Source of the DNA: Liolophura sinensis
Lineage: Eukaryota > Mollusca > Polyplacophora > Chitonida > Chitonidae
Assembly: GCF_032854445.1 (NCBI RefSeq)
Contig: NC_088302.1
Coordinates: 41,422,191 to 41,482,190 of the forward strand
DNA length: 60,000 nt
Reading direction: 5' to 3'
The notes under the pieces were generated by a model. It was not told the origin of the DNA and did not search any database. It saw nothing but the letters and a program-made list of their open reading frames with translations. The translations under genes were made by a program, and so were the position numbers. Shown piece after piece: positions 33,340 through 44,710 of the stretch (the stretch's first letter is position 1; each line of letters opens with the position of its first letter).

Positions 33340-34815
33340 CCGTATATAGTCTCAATTAAGGCCATAGAAACTAATTTAATTAATGGTTAATTAATGAATT
33401 CTCATTAATCATTTTAACCTGTTCGGAAATGAAATATGGGCTGCCGAGATAAATGTATGAAGCGTGGAAGCTTTCTTTCTCACTTGACCGGATAAGAAGC
33501 ACCATAGGTTTATACTTGGAGTATACCGCACGGGTATAATTTTAGTGCATTTTATAAAACTTAAATATATAAATTACAATTTGTATGGAGAACAGAGCTA
33601 AACAAACTTTGAAGCCAGTATTTCAAACGATCATCTCCCTGTCATCTGCTTAAACACCATATGGGTAAACTAAACTAGTTGAACTGAAGTGCCCCAAAAT
33701 GCCTCCCTCGTTAATACATATCCTATAATGATAAATTGATTCACAACGATTAAATTAACGAAGTACAGGGCCAATAATGCGCACAAATTTAGCGGCAGTT
33801 TTGGTTGGGGGCGTTTTGCCTAGCTGGCGTTTTGACCTTAACCCTGATGTCATATGACCTACGATTTCTTTCTGCCCTGTCTTTGAAAATATGAGACAAA
33901 TAATGTCTGAGACGAAGTGCACGTTGCCGTAAGGTCTGTTCCTGTTACAGTTGATAGATTATAAACAGTGTAAAGCGTTGAAAGCCTGTTTTGATCCAAG
34001 TAGTGTAAGTCATATCCGTTTTCGTCACCGTACAAGCCTTTATTAAACGGTCAGAAGTTACTTACAGATGAGAAATTACATTTCTAAAAATATATTTTTG
34101 AATGTAAAGGAATTTTGTAGGTTTTATTGCATTTTATGTTCATTACGGCGAGTTAAGACGCTCCAAAATTCATAGCAATCGCTATGTGCGACAACAACAA
34201 CGGTATTTGGAATAAAATCGCAGTTTGTAATCGTTATTACAAAAGCCACTCTCATTACATTGAAGATATTGTATGTTTTCAAATAAAAATGTAACTAATG
34301 TTTAATAAATATATCTGTAGTAGAATTCGGTTTTTTCAGTTAGTAAAAGGAATCCAACCTGAATTTTAATCATATTTATATTTCTAATATGTTCACAAAT
34401 ATTATCATAATTCAAATTAAATACATGTGTTTACATGTAAACAACAACCTTATATTTGAAAAAAAAATATTAGACATGCATCACAAACTTTTTAGAGCAT
34501 TATTGTACAAAGATCATATATACCAAGGAGTGGTCCGAATACCCACCCTACAAAAGTATTTTCAAATACCCTTTTCTCTTTAAATCAAAAGTGGAAAACA
34601 AAACATTAAGGACCACATTTGCGAATAAATTTCTACAGTGACTGATCTAATATTTGCATTATTTTTATGTTTTTTGTTCACCTTTAGCAACCTCTTACGG
34701 ACTAAGCGAAACTGCCTTACTGTCCTTCGCGGTCTTACCATACGTTGTGAGAATAGGCCGTTACAGTGGAAACACCCGTTCCACCAAGCCATAGCTCATC
34801 TCTCCAAAACTGTCA
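33340..34815. repeat. Block R, copy 2 (about 1.45 kb)
   Basis: Near-identical over long stretches to 37230-38660 and 41940-43200 (e.g. AGCGGCAGTTTTGGT, GCGTTTTGCCTAGCTGGCGT, CTAAGCGAAACTGCCTTACT). No conserved frame; functions as a marker of the duplicated unit. Confidence 0.7.
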
Positions 34816-35272
34816 CCTCATAACTGGCGAAATTGAAATCGACTACCTTTCTGACATCAAATGAATAAATTAATTTCTGGAAGATGCAAGTAGTTTAAAA
34901 CCGTTACAGTTGTGTATTTATTGAATGACAAGTTGTTTAACACGATAGACAAGAATTGTTCCACATACGTCGGCGGTCATTTCTGTAGGTGGGGGAAAAG
35001 GGAGTGCCAGGAGTAAGCTGCCGACTTTTTGCAAGTACTGACTTAAGTAACACTAATGGAAGACAAGTGCTTTTTAACGTGTTTCTGAACCAAATTTCCA
35101 CAAATCTGTCAGCCGTTTAGAGTCGCGTTTAGAACGGCGAGCTAAACAGGTGGCATAGCAGGAGCGTGGTTTTTCACGTTTACGTATGACTTTTAAAAGG
35201 TTCCTCAAAGAGTAACATACGCTGAAATGTTTGAATGTATAACCAAGCTATAAGCCTTATAAGAGCTACTGG
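34816..35272. repeat. 3' flank block without its gene
   Basis: Copy of 29725-30240. In genes 5 and 6 this block leads to exon 2; here it runs into a solo LTR, SINEs and a minisatellite, and only a further 3' flank scrap (36974-37090) follows. Confidence 0.65.
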
Positions 35273-35276
35273 GTTT

Positions 35277-36282
35277 TGTTATGTATGACTATTTAACGTT
35301 TTCATGTACTGTTAGTCTGCGGACCTTTGTGTTAAGCATAACAGGCCCTGTTATATGTACAGCGCGGACCGGATGGAAAGCACCTTGTTCAATGCTTTGT
35401 TTATTTTATTGGCTGTTCATTGGCTGTTAATTCTGTGTTTATGAATAGTTGAATCCACCTGGCACGTATATAAGCCGTGTTTTCTGTGCAGAGGGGAGGT
35501 ATTTTTGCTGCATCCACTGAGAGCCAGGAGAGTGTGCGACGCTCTCGTATCGAGTCCATTATATTGATATGAGCTGGTGATGCCAGTTTCGTTTGGGAGG
35601 ACAGATTTCTATGCCGGCACCGTTTGTGTACCACAGTTGTACTGATGTCTGGTTTAAGTGAATTTCTGCGGAAGTCACGTTTATTGGTGTTCGGATCTTT
35701 ATTATGATTATACAGTGTTGACTGTGTAATTTGTTGAACACGCTGACCTCACCTGACCGACAAGGTCGTCACGGACTCTAAACTGAAGTTTTCAGTTTTG
35801 CAAAGGACGTTCGTTCTGCCACAAGGTGACATTACTCTACGTCTCTGAACGGCTCGTTTGTGAGTTTCTGCGGGAGCTGTGACTGTTCTAAAGTGGATTA
35901 TACCTCCATGCCTGGATTTACCCTGTGTTGTGCTCTGCGGGTGTGACGTCATTCAAAGGCTTGACTGTTTCAGTTCTGTGTAACCTGTGTACTGCGTTCG
36001 CTAACCTAGCGAAGTACCTGACTGGGACAATTTGTGACTTGTGTGAATTGTGTGTTTATCCCATGGTCTTTACGTTGGATCTCCTGGAATACGTTCCTTG
36101 GGATGCAAAGGTGAACTGGAAACTTTTAAAGACCGGTAATACTGATGTGTATGTTTTTTTTATGTTGTTGTTGTTGAACTGTCTGTAAAACTGTACGTCT
36201 CATTTTATATATAAAGCATTGTTTACATTGTAATATTGAGTCACTGAGTCTGTTTTCTGTTGCTGTTTTCAATACCGTAACA
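35277..36282. mobile_element. Solo LTR, 1006 bp
   Basis: Begins TGTTATG and ends GTAACA, giving inverted ends TGTTA/TAACA. The 4-bp duplication GTTT flanks it (35273-35276, 36283-36286), and the paralogous empty site at about 30226-30240 has a single GTTTT. Inside, CACGTATATAAGCCGTG at about 35462 looks like an LTR core promoter and ATATAAAGC near 36212 a possible polyadenylation region. Orientation is read as plus from these. No internal retrotransposon genes are present. Confidence 0.78.
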
Positions 36283-36308
36283 GTTTTCATTTGTTACTTT
36301 CTAACTTG

Positions 36309-36564
36309 ACCTCCGTGGCTCAGTTGGTTAGCGCGCTAGCGCAGCGTAATATTCCAGGAGCCTCTCACCAATGCTGTAAGTTCAAGTCCAGCTCATGCTG
36401 GCTTCCTCTCCGTCCTCACGTGGAAAGGTCCCCAGCAGTCTGCGGATGGTCGTGCGTTTCCCCCACGTTGTGACCGGTTTCCTCCCACCATAATGCTGGC
36501 CGCCGTTGCAAAAGTGCAATATTCTTGAGTACGGCATAAAAGACCAATCAAATAAATAAATAAA
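36309..36564 (+). mobile_element. SINE family A, near full length
   Basis: Head ACCTCCGTGGCTCAGTTGG to tail AAATAAATAAAT; about 10 bases missing near the B-box region. Confidence 0.83.
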
Positions 36565-36565
36565 C

Positions 36566-36860
36566 AAGAAGGTCGTGTAACAACGTGCACAACGCTCAAC
36601 GCTTTTGAAGCTTGTGTAACAACGTGCACAACGCTCAACGTTTTTGAAGGTTGTGTAACAACATGTAGAACTATCAACGCTTAAGGGGGTTGTGTAACAA
36701 CGTGTAGAACTATCAATGCTTTTGAAGGTTGTGTAACAACTTGTAGAACTATCAACTCTTTTGAAGGTTGTGTAACAACGTGTAGAACTATCAACGCTTA
36801 AGGGGGTTGTGTAACAACGTGCACTACGATCAACGCTTAAGAGGGTTGTGTAACGACTCA
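36566..36860. repeat. Minisatellite, about 39-bp unit, second array
   Basis: About seven to eight units with TGTGTAACAACGTGYAGAAC and ATCAACGCTT, same family as 27715-28612. It is sandwiched between a full SINE and a SINE 3' half. Confidence 0.83.
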
Positions 36861-36864
36861 AGCT

Positions 36865-36973
36865 TCCCCCCGGCTGTGCCCGATTACCTTCCACCATAAT
36901 GTTGGCCGCCGTTGTATAAGTGAAATATTCTTGAGTAAGGCGTAAAACACTAATCAAATAAATAAATAAATAA
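36865..36973 (+). mobile_element. SINE family A, 3' half
   Basis: CCCCCGGCTGTGCCCG to AAATAAATAAATAA, directly after the 39-bp array. Confidence 0.78.
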
Positions 36974-37229
36974 GACAAACTAAGCTGCTGCCACTGCATA
37001 CTTGCTCAGTGCTGAAATATGATTTACAAGGAAACGAATATTTGATTCAATAAACTTTAATACTAATACTTTTTCTTTTAAGAAAATGGGACCGAAAGGG
37101 CTGAAACAGGACACTGACCCTAAATATTTGGGATAAGTGACTAATATTTGGAGTTGGTCATGACTACCCTGAAAATCAGGGTCACATCTGACGCTAGTTT
37201 TTCTGGTACTTTTGACCCTTTTCTCTTAA
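36974..37229. repeat. Scrap of exon 2 3' flank
   Basis: 36974-37090 matches 30262-30380 (AAACGAATATTTGATTCAA, TTTCTTTTAAGAAAA). The exon expected next is absent; 37090-37229 is unique. Confidence 0.6.
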
Positions 37230-38775
37230 CAGTGAACACCGTATATAGCCTCAGTTAAGGCCATAGAAAATAATTTAATTAATGGTCAATTCTTATTTGT
37301 TCGGAAATGAAATATGCGCTGCCGAAATAAATGTATGAAGCATGGAAGCTTTCTTTCTCATCTGAACCAATAAGACACATCATAAATGTATACTCGTAGT
37401 CTATCGCACGGGTATAATTTTAGTACATTTCATAAAAATAAAATATATAAATTACACTTTGTTCGGAGAACAGAGCTGAACAAACTTTAAAGCCAGTATC
37501 TCAAACGATCATCTCCTTGTCATCTGCTCTACTACCATGTTTTTCAGTGGCTGTGTCAATCACCACATGGTTAAACTAAACTAGTTAAACTGAAGTGCCC
37601 CAAAATGCCTTTCTCATATGTTAATACATATCCTATAATGATAAAATAATTCACAACGATTAAATTAACGAAGTACAATAATGCTCACAAATTTAGCGGC
37701 AGTTTTGGTGGGGGGCGTTTTGCCTAGCTGGCGTTTTGACCTTAACCCTGGTGTCATATTGACCTAGAATTTCTTTCTGCCTTGTGTTTCAAAATATGAG
37801 ACAAATAATGTCTGAGACGAAGTGTACTTAACCCTAAGGTCTTTTCCCATTATAAATATTATAATATTATAGATTATAAACATTAAAAAAGCGTTGAAAG
37901 CCTTTATTTCAGCTATATATTGTAAGTCATATCCGTTTTCGTCACCACACAAATCTTTGTTAAACCGTCAGACGTTACTTACAGATGAGAAATTACATTT
38001 CTAAAAATATATTTTCCTGAAAGGCAATCCTTTAATGCAAAGGAATATTATAGGTTTTATTGCATATTATGTTCATTACGGCGAGTTATGCTTCGCCAAA
38101 ATGCATAAGTGTCGCTAGTATGTGCTCTGTAACAGCACAATTTGTTATAAAACGCAGTTTGTAATAATTTTTACAAAAAGCCACTCTACTGTGAATGTTC
38201 AAATAACTATGTAACTAATGTTTAACAAATATATTTGTACAACAATTCGGTCTTTTCAGTTAGAAAAACAACAAACTTATATTTGAACAATTTTATTAGA
38301 CATAAATCACAAACTATTTAGAACATTATTGTGCAAAGATAATGTATACCAAAGGGTGGTCCGAATAGCCACCCTACAAACGCATTTTCAAATATCCTTT
38401 TCTGCTTGGTGCAAAAATGGAAAACAAAACATTAAAGACCACATTTGCGAATAAATCTTGTGTTTGATCTTATATTTGAGTAATTTTTATGTTTTTTTTA
38501 GTTCACCTTTAGCAACCTCTTACGGACTAAGCGAAACTGCCTTACTCTCCATCGCGGTCTTACCATACGTTGTGAGAATAGGCCGTTACAGTGGAAACAC
38601 CCGTTCCACAAAGCCATGGCCTTTTCTCTCGGTTAATCCATAATACTAGGTTTGTACCCAGCACACAAATTAATAATATGAAGGGAAGATAACGCACCGG
38701 AGCAAAGCTAATGACTCTGTTAGCATCTAATTGTACTTCTTAACTTCGTCACCTGACACATCTCTAACGGACCCA
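37230..38775. repeat. Block R, copy 3
   Basis: See copy 2 at 33340-34815; its right part (38640-38775) matches 43180-43320. Confidence 0.7.
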
Positions 38776-38869
38776 TGTCCGATAATCCTGTACCGTCCTT
38801 AACCATGGAGGATGGATACGCTAATACAGTCAACTTAAGTTGTCGATTGCCAAAAATTGTTGTATGTTG

Positions 38870-39130
38870 TGCACTTTATATCATTTCATCACGTCACATC
38901 ATTTCATCAGGTCATTTTATTTCATCAGGTCATATCATTTCACCACGTCATATCATTTCATGATGTCATATCATTTCATCAGGTCATACCATTTCATCAG
39001 GTCATATTATTTCATCATGTCATACCATTTCATCAGGTCATATTATTTCATCAGGTCATATCATTTCATCACCTCATATCATTTCATCACGTCATATCAT
39101 TTTATCACGTCATGTCATTTCCTCATGTCA
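38870..39130. repeat. 18-bp minisatellite, about 14 copies
   Basis: Unit TATCATTTCATCAGGTCA with C/G variation at one position. Because 18 is divisible by three, repetitive frames run through it; they are not genes. Confidence 0.88.
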
Positions 39131-39504
39131 AAATTGTCACGTAGCAAGAGTACGTGTAACTTTCTAAAGGTTCCTCAAAAAGTAAAATAAGCTGAAATTG
39201 TATTTTTGAATATATAACCAGGCTATAAGTCTTATAAGAGCTGCTGGATTTTCATTTATTACTTTTTAACTTGAGCTTAAGACAAACTAAGTTGCTGTCA
39301 CTGCATACTTGCGCAATACTGAAATATGATTCACAAGGAAACGAATATTTGATTCAAAAAGCTTTAATACTGATATTTTGTTTCTTTTAAGAAAACGCAA
39401 AGGTTGAAGCAAAGGCGTTTGAGAAGAATACAAGACAATTGTTACATAAGCATACAAAGTTTGAGTTCGTCATCGACACTTCCTGTTCTGGGATTTTCTG
39501 AGAA

Positions 39505-40928
39505 CTATTGTCTGCTCCCACAGCCTTGATCGTCCGGTACGCACGCCCCATCAACGTCTTGTGAACTTCCGCCTCCAAATCTTGTGCCGACTGGACACAA
39601 GTGCAGCCAATCGTCGTGGACTCCGACATTGGGACACTTAAATATCTGTCGACAGTTGTCCGGGTCTTGCACGTATAGCTCTGTGAGGTCTGGATCGGAC
39701 TTTGAGAACAGTTGCTCGCACACATCATTGCGCTTTGCTGAAGAGGATAAGAGGTGATAAATAACATGGAACAACAGTTGACCAGGGTTGTTAAAGTATT
39801 ACTTGGCAATAAAATAACGGCAAGACGTTTTCAGGCTAATAATAATAAGGCCTGAATAGAAATTCAAGGCCGAAAATACCAAAGCATGAATAGAATTCCG
39901 ATGTCAAGAATACCAAGGCCTGAATAGAATCCTGAGGCGATAAGTACCAAGACCTGAATAAATTTTCCAGGCGACAGCCAGCTTTGTGATGAGAGGAAAC
40001 CCAACAGAGCACAGAGGAAATCAACGATCATCTTGTTGTCAGACCTTCCCACGTACCGTCGGAGAGAAAATCGAAATTTTGAATCAGAAACAACACTCGT
40101 TCGTAAATAGGTTGACTAAAAAATTACAACTAAACTCACAAGCAATAATTTTGACATAAGAACTGGTTTCTCGTGTATAAAATTTTACCATACAAAATCT
40201 TTCCACACGACTGAATAATGATCTAGTTTAAAAAAGATTTTACACACAGAGATTTTGGAAATGGCCGCTAGCAAACGACAAAACCAACTAACTTCGACCT
40301 TCTATCAATTTTTACGTCCGAATCAAGAAGTTTTCATTGATGCAAACCCTCCTAAAGTACCCGGAAAAGTTACTGACGTAAAACCACAGTGGAGCCAGCA
40401 TGATATAAATTCTAGTCCACGAACTCACTGGTAAAGAAGTCTAAGTGTTTGAACAAAAACAGCGCATTAAATGAATCTCACAACTACGGACCCTCTTTAG
40501 TGTCTGCAGTAAATCCATTTTTGATATGGAGCAATAGCTGCTTAAGAACTACAGATTGTGACATTGTCATACGAACCATTGAGTCGTTCGAAGTCCAGGT
40601 TCTCATCATCTTCTTCAGCAGAACAGTTGAATGAGCTGTAGACGTAGGCGTAGACGTTCGGGAAGCTACAGGTTCCAGTGTGCACGGAGAAGTAAGATGG
40701 ATCACGACACGGTGCCCGGAAAGGCTTAATCTCGTTGCCGTCGCAGATGTACCCTTGCTTGCACTCGCCTCTCTCTCTCAGATGGTTGCCTCGCCTCACC
40801 CACTGACCGGAGGGCGTGTCTGCCGTACACACCTGCGCGTTATTGTGCATAGGCCCCAGTGGTCCCTGCCCTGACGTCCGTTGAATGATGGCCACAGCGG
40901 CTAATGATAGAATCAGCACGAGATTCAT
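39505..40928 (-). CDS. Gene 6: secreted two-module CBM14-like protein
   Basis: Exons 40928..40577 and 39737..39505, joined 585 nt, 194 residues. Signal peptide MNLVLILSLAAVAIIQRTSG; module 1 Cys spacing 21-5-11-12-14 with GYICDGNEI and YFSVHTGTCSFPN; acidic linker; module 2 spacing 21-5-12-17-6 with DNCRQIFKCP. Intron 839 bp, the same length as in gene 5, phase 1, donor GTTCGT; junction A-K-R-N-D. The ATG at 40928 matches gene 5; an in-frame ATG at 41021 lies above the TATA box and was rejected. Nearly identical flanks with gene 5 show recent duplication. Confidence 0.82.
39815..39990. repeat. Intronic 34-bp minisatellite, gene 6
   Basis: About five units like those of gene 5, starting about 80 bp above the acceptor; a decayed SINE middle follows to about 40070. 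Confidence 0.75.
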
Positions 40929-41002
40929 GGTTGCTTCTTGTCTTTTCGTGCTGACGGAGAAGACAATGAAAAAGAAGATGACAGATTGGGAGTTGGGCTG
41001 AC

Positions 41003-41010
41003 TTATATAC
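41003..41010 (-). promoter_or_regulatory. TATA box of gene 6
   Basis: Minus strand CTGTATATAAGTCAGC about 75 bp above the ATG at 40928. Confidence 0.65.
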
Positions 41011-41069
41011 AGACTTTCCAATATGTTATCAACTTATACCTTCTGCTTAATGGTTACGTTTTTCCAGCA

Positions 41070-41930
41070 TTCTGACCTTTCTGAACATCTTGTCTGCGTC
41101 ATTTTGCAAATAGCCAAATTGACACTTTTTCCCTGCTTAAGAAAATGAAAACAACGAAGAAACAAAATGTCAGTAATATATTAACTCACCTATGGATTAT
41201 AAGGTTGTATAGGTGTGTGCTGTTTATAACTTTCTGTCTTGACAGGGTCTGCTAATATTTTCGAGAACATTTGATATTTGGCTTAGCAAATAGATGACGG
41301 CAAGTCACCACTACATGCCATCGCCCTCAACGGGTTTCTAGTGTTACATAATGTCTGACATCGAGGAGGAATGCTAGACGAAAAATATGGCGCTGCACAT
41401 AAACTACAGCTATTTGTGAGCATAGCAATCAAATGATGCATCTAATAATCTTCCTGACATTTTTGTAATTAAAAACGTACAGCAAAGAGAATAAGATCAG
41501 AGCAGCGACAACAGTGTGATAGCTAGCAAATAAATGGTCACGCGTAGTCGGTAAAATACGGCGTCTTGTCAATTTACCTCAGTCAGGGTTTTTTTCTAAC
41601 TGTTCATGTAAAAGCATAAATGGTAGCAATTTACACGGGTTAATCAGAATTAGATAACAAAAAATATGCCGTGATTTCAATTGCAATTTGTTACATTCAC
41701 TGGTCTAGAATTACTCAAAATGCTGTGCTGTCATCACACTTAACACAAAATCACATTAAAACAATGCTAAGGGACAAGAAGATATACTAAATTACAGTTA
41801 TTTACTGAGGCCTTGAAAATGTCTTGCCCATTGTCACTCGAAGCAACACTGTACAGTGTAAGCTTCAATGTGTTAAATATATGAGTATAAATGAAAAATA
41901 GAGGCTTCATTTCTTTACTTACTATATCCT
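41070..41930. repeat. 5' flank block of gene 6
   Basis: Copy of 32090-32870. ATGGCGCTG at 41387-41395, 459 bp above the start. Confidence 0.6.
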
Positions 41931-41939
41931 CGATGAAGA

Positions 41940-43330
41940 ATCATCTCCCTGTGATCATCTCTACTAGCATGTTTATCAGTGGCTGTGTCAAACACCACAT
42001 GGTTAAACTAAACCTGTTAAACTGAAATGCTCCAAAATGCCTTTCTCGTTAATACATATCCTATAACGATAAAATGATTCACAAGGATTAAATTAACGAA
42101 GTACAGGGCCAATAAACTGCACAAATTTAGCGGCAGTTTTGGTGTGTGTGTGTGTGTGCGGAGGGGGGGGGGGGGGGGCGTTTTGCTTTGCTAGCGTTTT
42201 GACCTGATCATGATGTCGTTTTGTGCTAGAATTTCTTTGTGCCTTTTGTTTCAAAATATGAGACAAATAATGTCTGAGACGAAGTGCACGTTACCGTAAG
42301 GTCTGTTCCTATTACAGATGATAGATTATTAACAGTGTAAAGCGCTGAAAGCCTTTATTTGACCCTAGTAGTGTAAGTTATATCCGTCTTCGTCACCGTA
42401 CAAGTCTTTTACAAACGGTCAGAAGCTACTTACAGATGAGAAATACATTTCTAAAAATATATTTTCTTGAAAGGCAATCTTTCAATGTAAAGGAATATGG
42501 TAGGTTTTATTGCATTTTATATTCATTACGGCGTGTTATGCCGCGCCAAAATTCATAGGTGTCGCTAGTGTGTGCTCTGTAACAACACAGTTCGTAATAA
42601 AAACGCAGTTTTTAATCGTTATTACATTGAAGATACTGTAAATGCTCAAATAAAAATGTAACTAATGTTTAACAAATATATTTGTACAAGAATTCGGTCT
42701 TTTCAGTTAGTAAAAGGAAGTGAACCTGAATTTTAATCATATTTATATTTTTAATATGTTCATAAATATTATCATAATTCAGATTAAATACATGCGTTTG
42801 GATGTAAACAACAAACTTATATTTGAACAAATTTATTAGACATGCAACACAAACTTTTTAGAACATTATTGTGCAAAGATAATGTATACCAAAGGGTGGT
42901 CCGAATAGCCACTCTACAAACGCATTTTCAAATACCCTTTTTCTCCTTCAAGCAGAATGGAAAACAAAACATTAAAGACCACATTTGCGAATAAATTTTC
43001 ACGGTGTTTGATCTTATATTTGCATCATTGTTTTCATATATTTGTTGTTTTTTTTTCACCTTTAGCAACCTCTTTCGGGCTAAGCGAAACTTCCTTACTG
43101 TCCTTCACGTCTTACTATATCTTGTGAGAATAGGCCTTTACTTTGGAGACACCCTTTCCACCAAGCCATAGTTAATCTCTCGGTTAATACATATGACTAG
43201 GTTTGTATCCAGCACACAGACTGATTATATGAAGGGAAGACAAGGCACCAGAGCAAAGCTAATGACTCAGCATCTAATTATAGTTCTTAACTTCGTCACT
43301 TGACACATCTCTAACGGAATACATTGTCAC
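41940..43330. repeat. Block R, copy 4
   Basis: Third near-identical long copy. A GT repeat followed by a G run at about 42143-42178 is unique to this copy. Confidence 0.7.
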
Positions 43331-44089
43331 GATTCCGATATTACGCTAAATTCGAAAGGTGCAAACAAATATGATGGATATTGTGTGCAGGTGTATGTAA
43401 CGTTCAATTTTAAACTATCTATATCTAACTGTTTCAAATTAGAATCTATAACACGATTATAGCTGTGCTGAAAACTATAGATATATGGCATATATGTGTT
43501 CTGCAAAAGGCGTGTTTTGTACAGCACCACAGCCAGTGACATCCTCTTTTCATAAAGCTTCTGGCTCTCCCAATTGCCTAACCTTGTTATTAACAAGATT
43601 ATTCCGTTTTAAACCTGGTGATTGTTTTTGAATATGCTACGCCGATACAGATAGCTCATAAACTCATCCATTCCTATAATTATCCAGGTAAAATTTTGCC
43701 TGTTGTGTCCACCATGTATACAAAAACTTCGGAATTGTCATCGTTTTTTCCTGAACCTGTAGTATTTTCTTTTGTTTCTCAAATACTCTGGTGCAGATTC
43801 AAGATTTCATGTGGAATTTGTAGATTCGCTGCTCTTACTGCCCAAGAATGCGAGTATGGAGCCATGGATGTAAGACTTTTCTTTGTTGAGCCTACACCAT
43901 CTATGACACATATTTTTTATTCATATCACATGTAATAAAAAAAGCTTATGTTTTTCATAATTGTGGTTGTCAGTTGAATATACATACAGATTATCATAAC
44001 ACTGTATGATCCGTGACGATGTATTAGTTCGAGTTGTCTGAAGTATGTCTGTGGTATCAGCCGAGCACCATGAGCTCATTTTAGAGGAT
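43331..44089. other. Spacer, no gene recognised
   Basis: Open frames of 89 codons (minus, 43327-43596) and 105 codons (plus, 43618-43935) show no signal peptide, domain or paralogue in the window. The second could be a small exon or chance. Confidence 0.4.
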
Positions 44090-44296
44090 ACATACGAACT
44101 GTATGGAAAAACATAGGAGGCCTCTGTATCACGTGGCTAAGGACCCCTCTCTTCCGAAGATGGTTGGCGCGCCTTACCCACTTGCTCCCTGGAGTAGGCT
44201 CTGTGTATACCTTCAGAGTATTGTGGCCGCTAAACTGGCATGATCCGAACTCAGAAAAGGTTATCACAGAAACAATTAGAATAATGGGACCCTCAT
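44090..44296 (-). pseudogene. Dead exon 1, gene 8-like
   Basis: GSCQFSGHNTLKVYTEPTPG and WVRRANHLRKRG match exon 1 of gene 8. Lesions: a 1-base loss and an in-frame TAA in the signal-peptide part, the first Cys changed to Tyr, and a deletion of about 50-60 bases after RKRG. The start codon region (44296) reads ATGAGGGTCCCATTA. Confidence 0.82.
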
Positions 44297-44710
44297 TGTC
44301 TGGATTGGACCATGTAGGGTTGCTGGAATATATATATCTCTGATGTCAGACAAGTTAAAGTATTACTTGGTTTGACAATGACCGGGTACTGCATGACAAG
44401 GGTTATATATAGCCGATTGGGTCGTGTGTTCTTGAGGACTACCAAATGTTGGCGTGATGTACCTTCAGTGTGATGGTAATGTCACAGGCGGATGTTACAC
44501 GCTTCACTTACATACCGACCATTACAGAACTAATGTTACGGCTAACCAACTTTTTTTCTTATGCGCTCGTTTCCTGGGGCTGTAAATAATTACGCAAGGT
44601 GAGGCAAAGACTTAGAAATGATCACCATTATCACAAAGTTCTGAAATGTCAGTGATTCAAAAACAGTGTGTTCAATTACGGATGTGTTGACACTATTTTA
44701 GGCCCTTACG
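44297..44710. repeat. Duplicated type II promoter region
   Basis: Near-identical to 51690-52060 (TATATCTCTGATGTCAGACA, GGTAATGTCACAGGCGGATG), including the TATA-like ATATATATAT at about 44337-44346. Confidence 0.75.

Noticed and set aside
35925-36188. 87-codon plus-strand frame
   Set aside because: Lies in the solo LTR; no domain, no retroelement protein similarity.
38840-39190. Overlapping frames with six-residue repeats
   Set aside because: Artefact of the 18-bp tandem array; frames end at its edges.
43618-43935. 105-codon plus-strand frame as a gene
   Set aside because: No signal peptide, domain, paralogue or promoter recognised; kept only as a note for the spacer.
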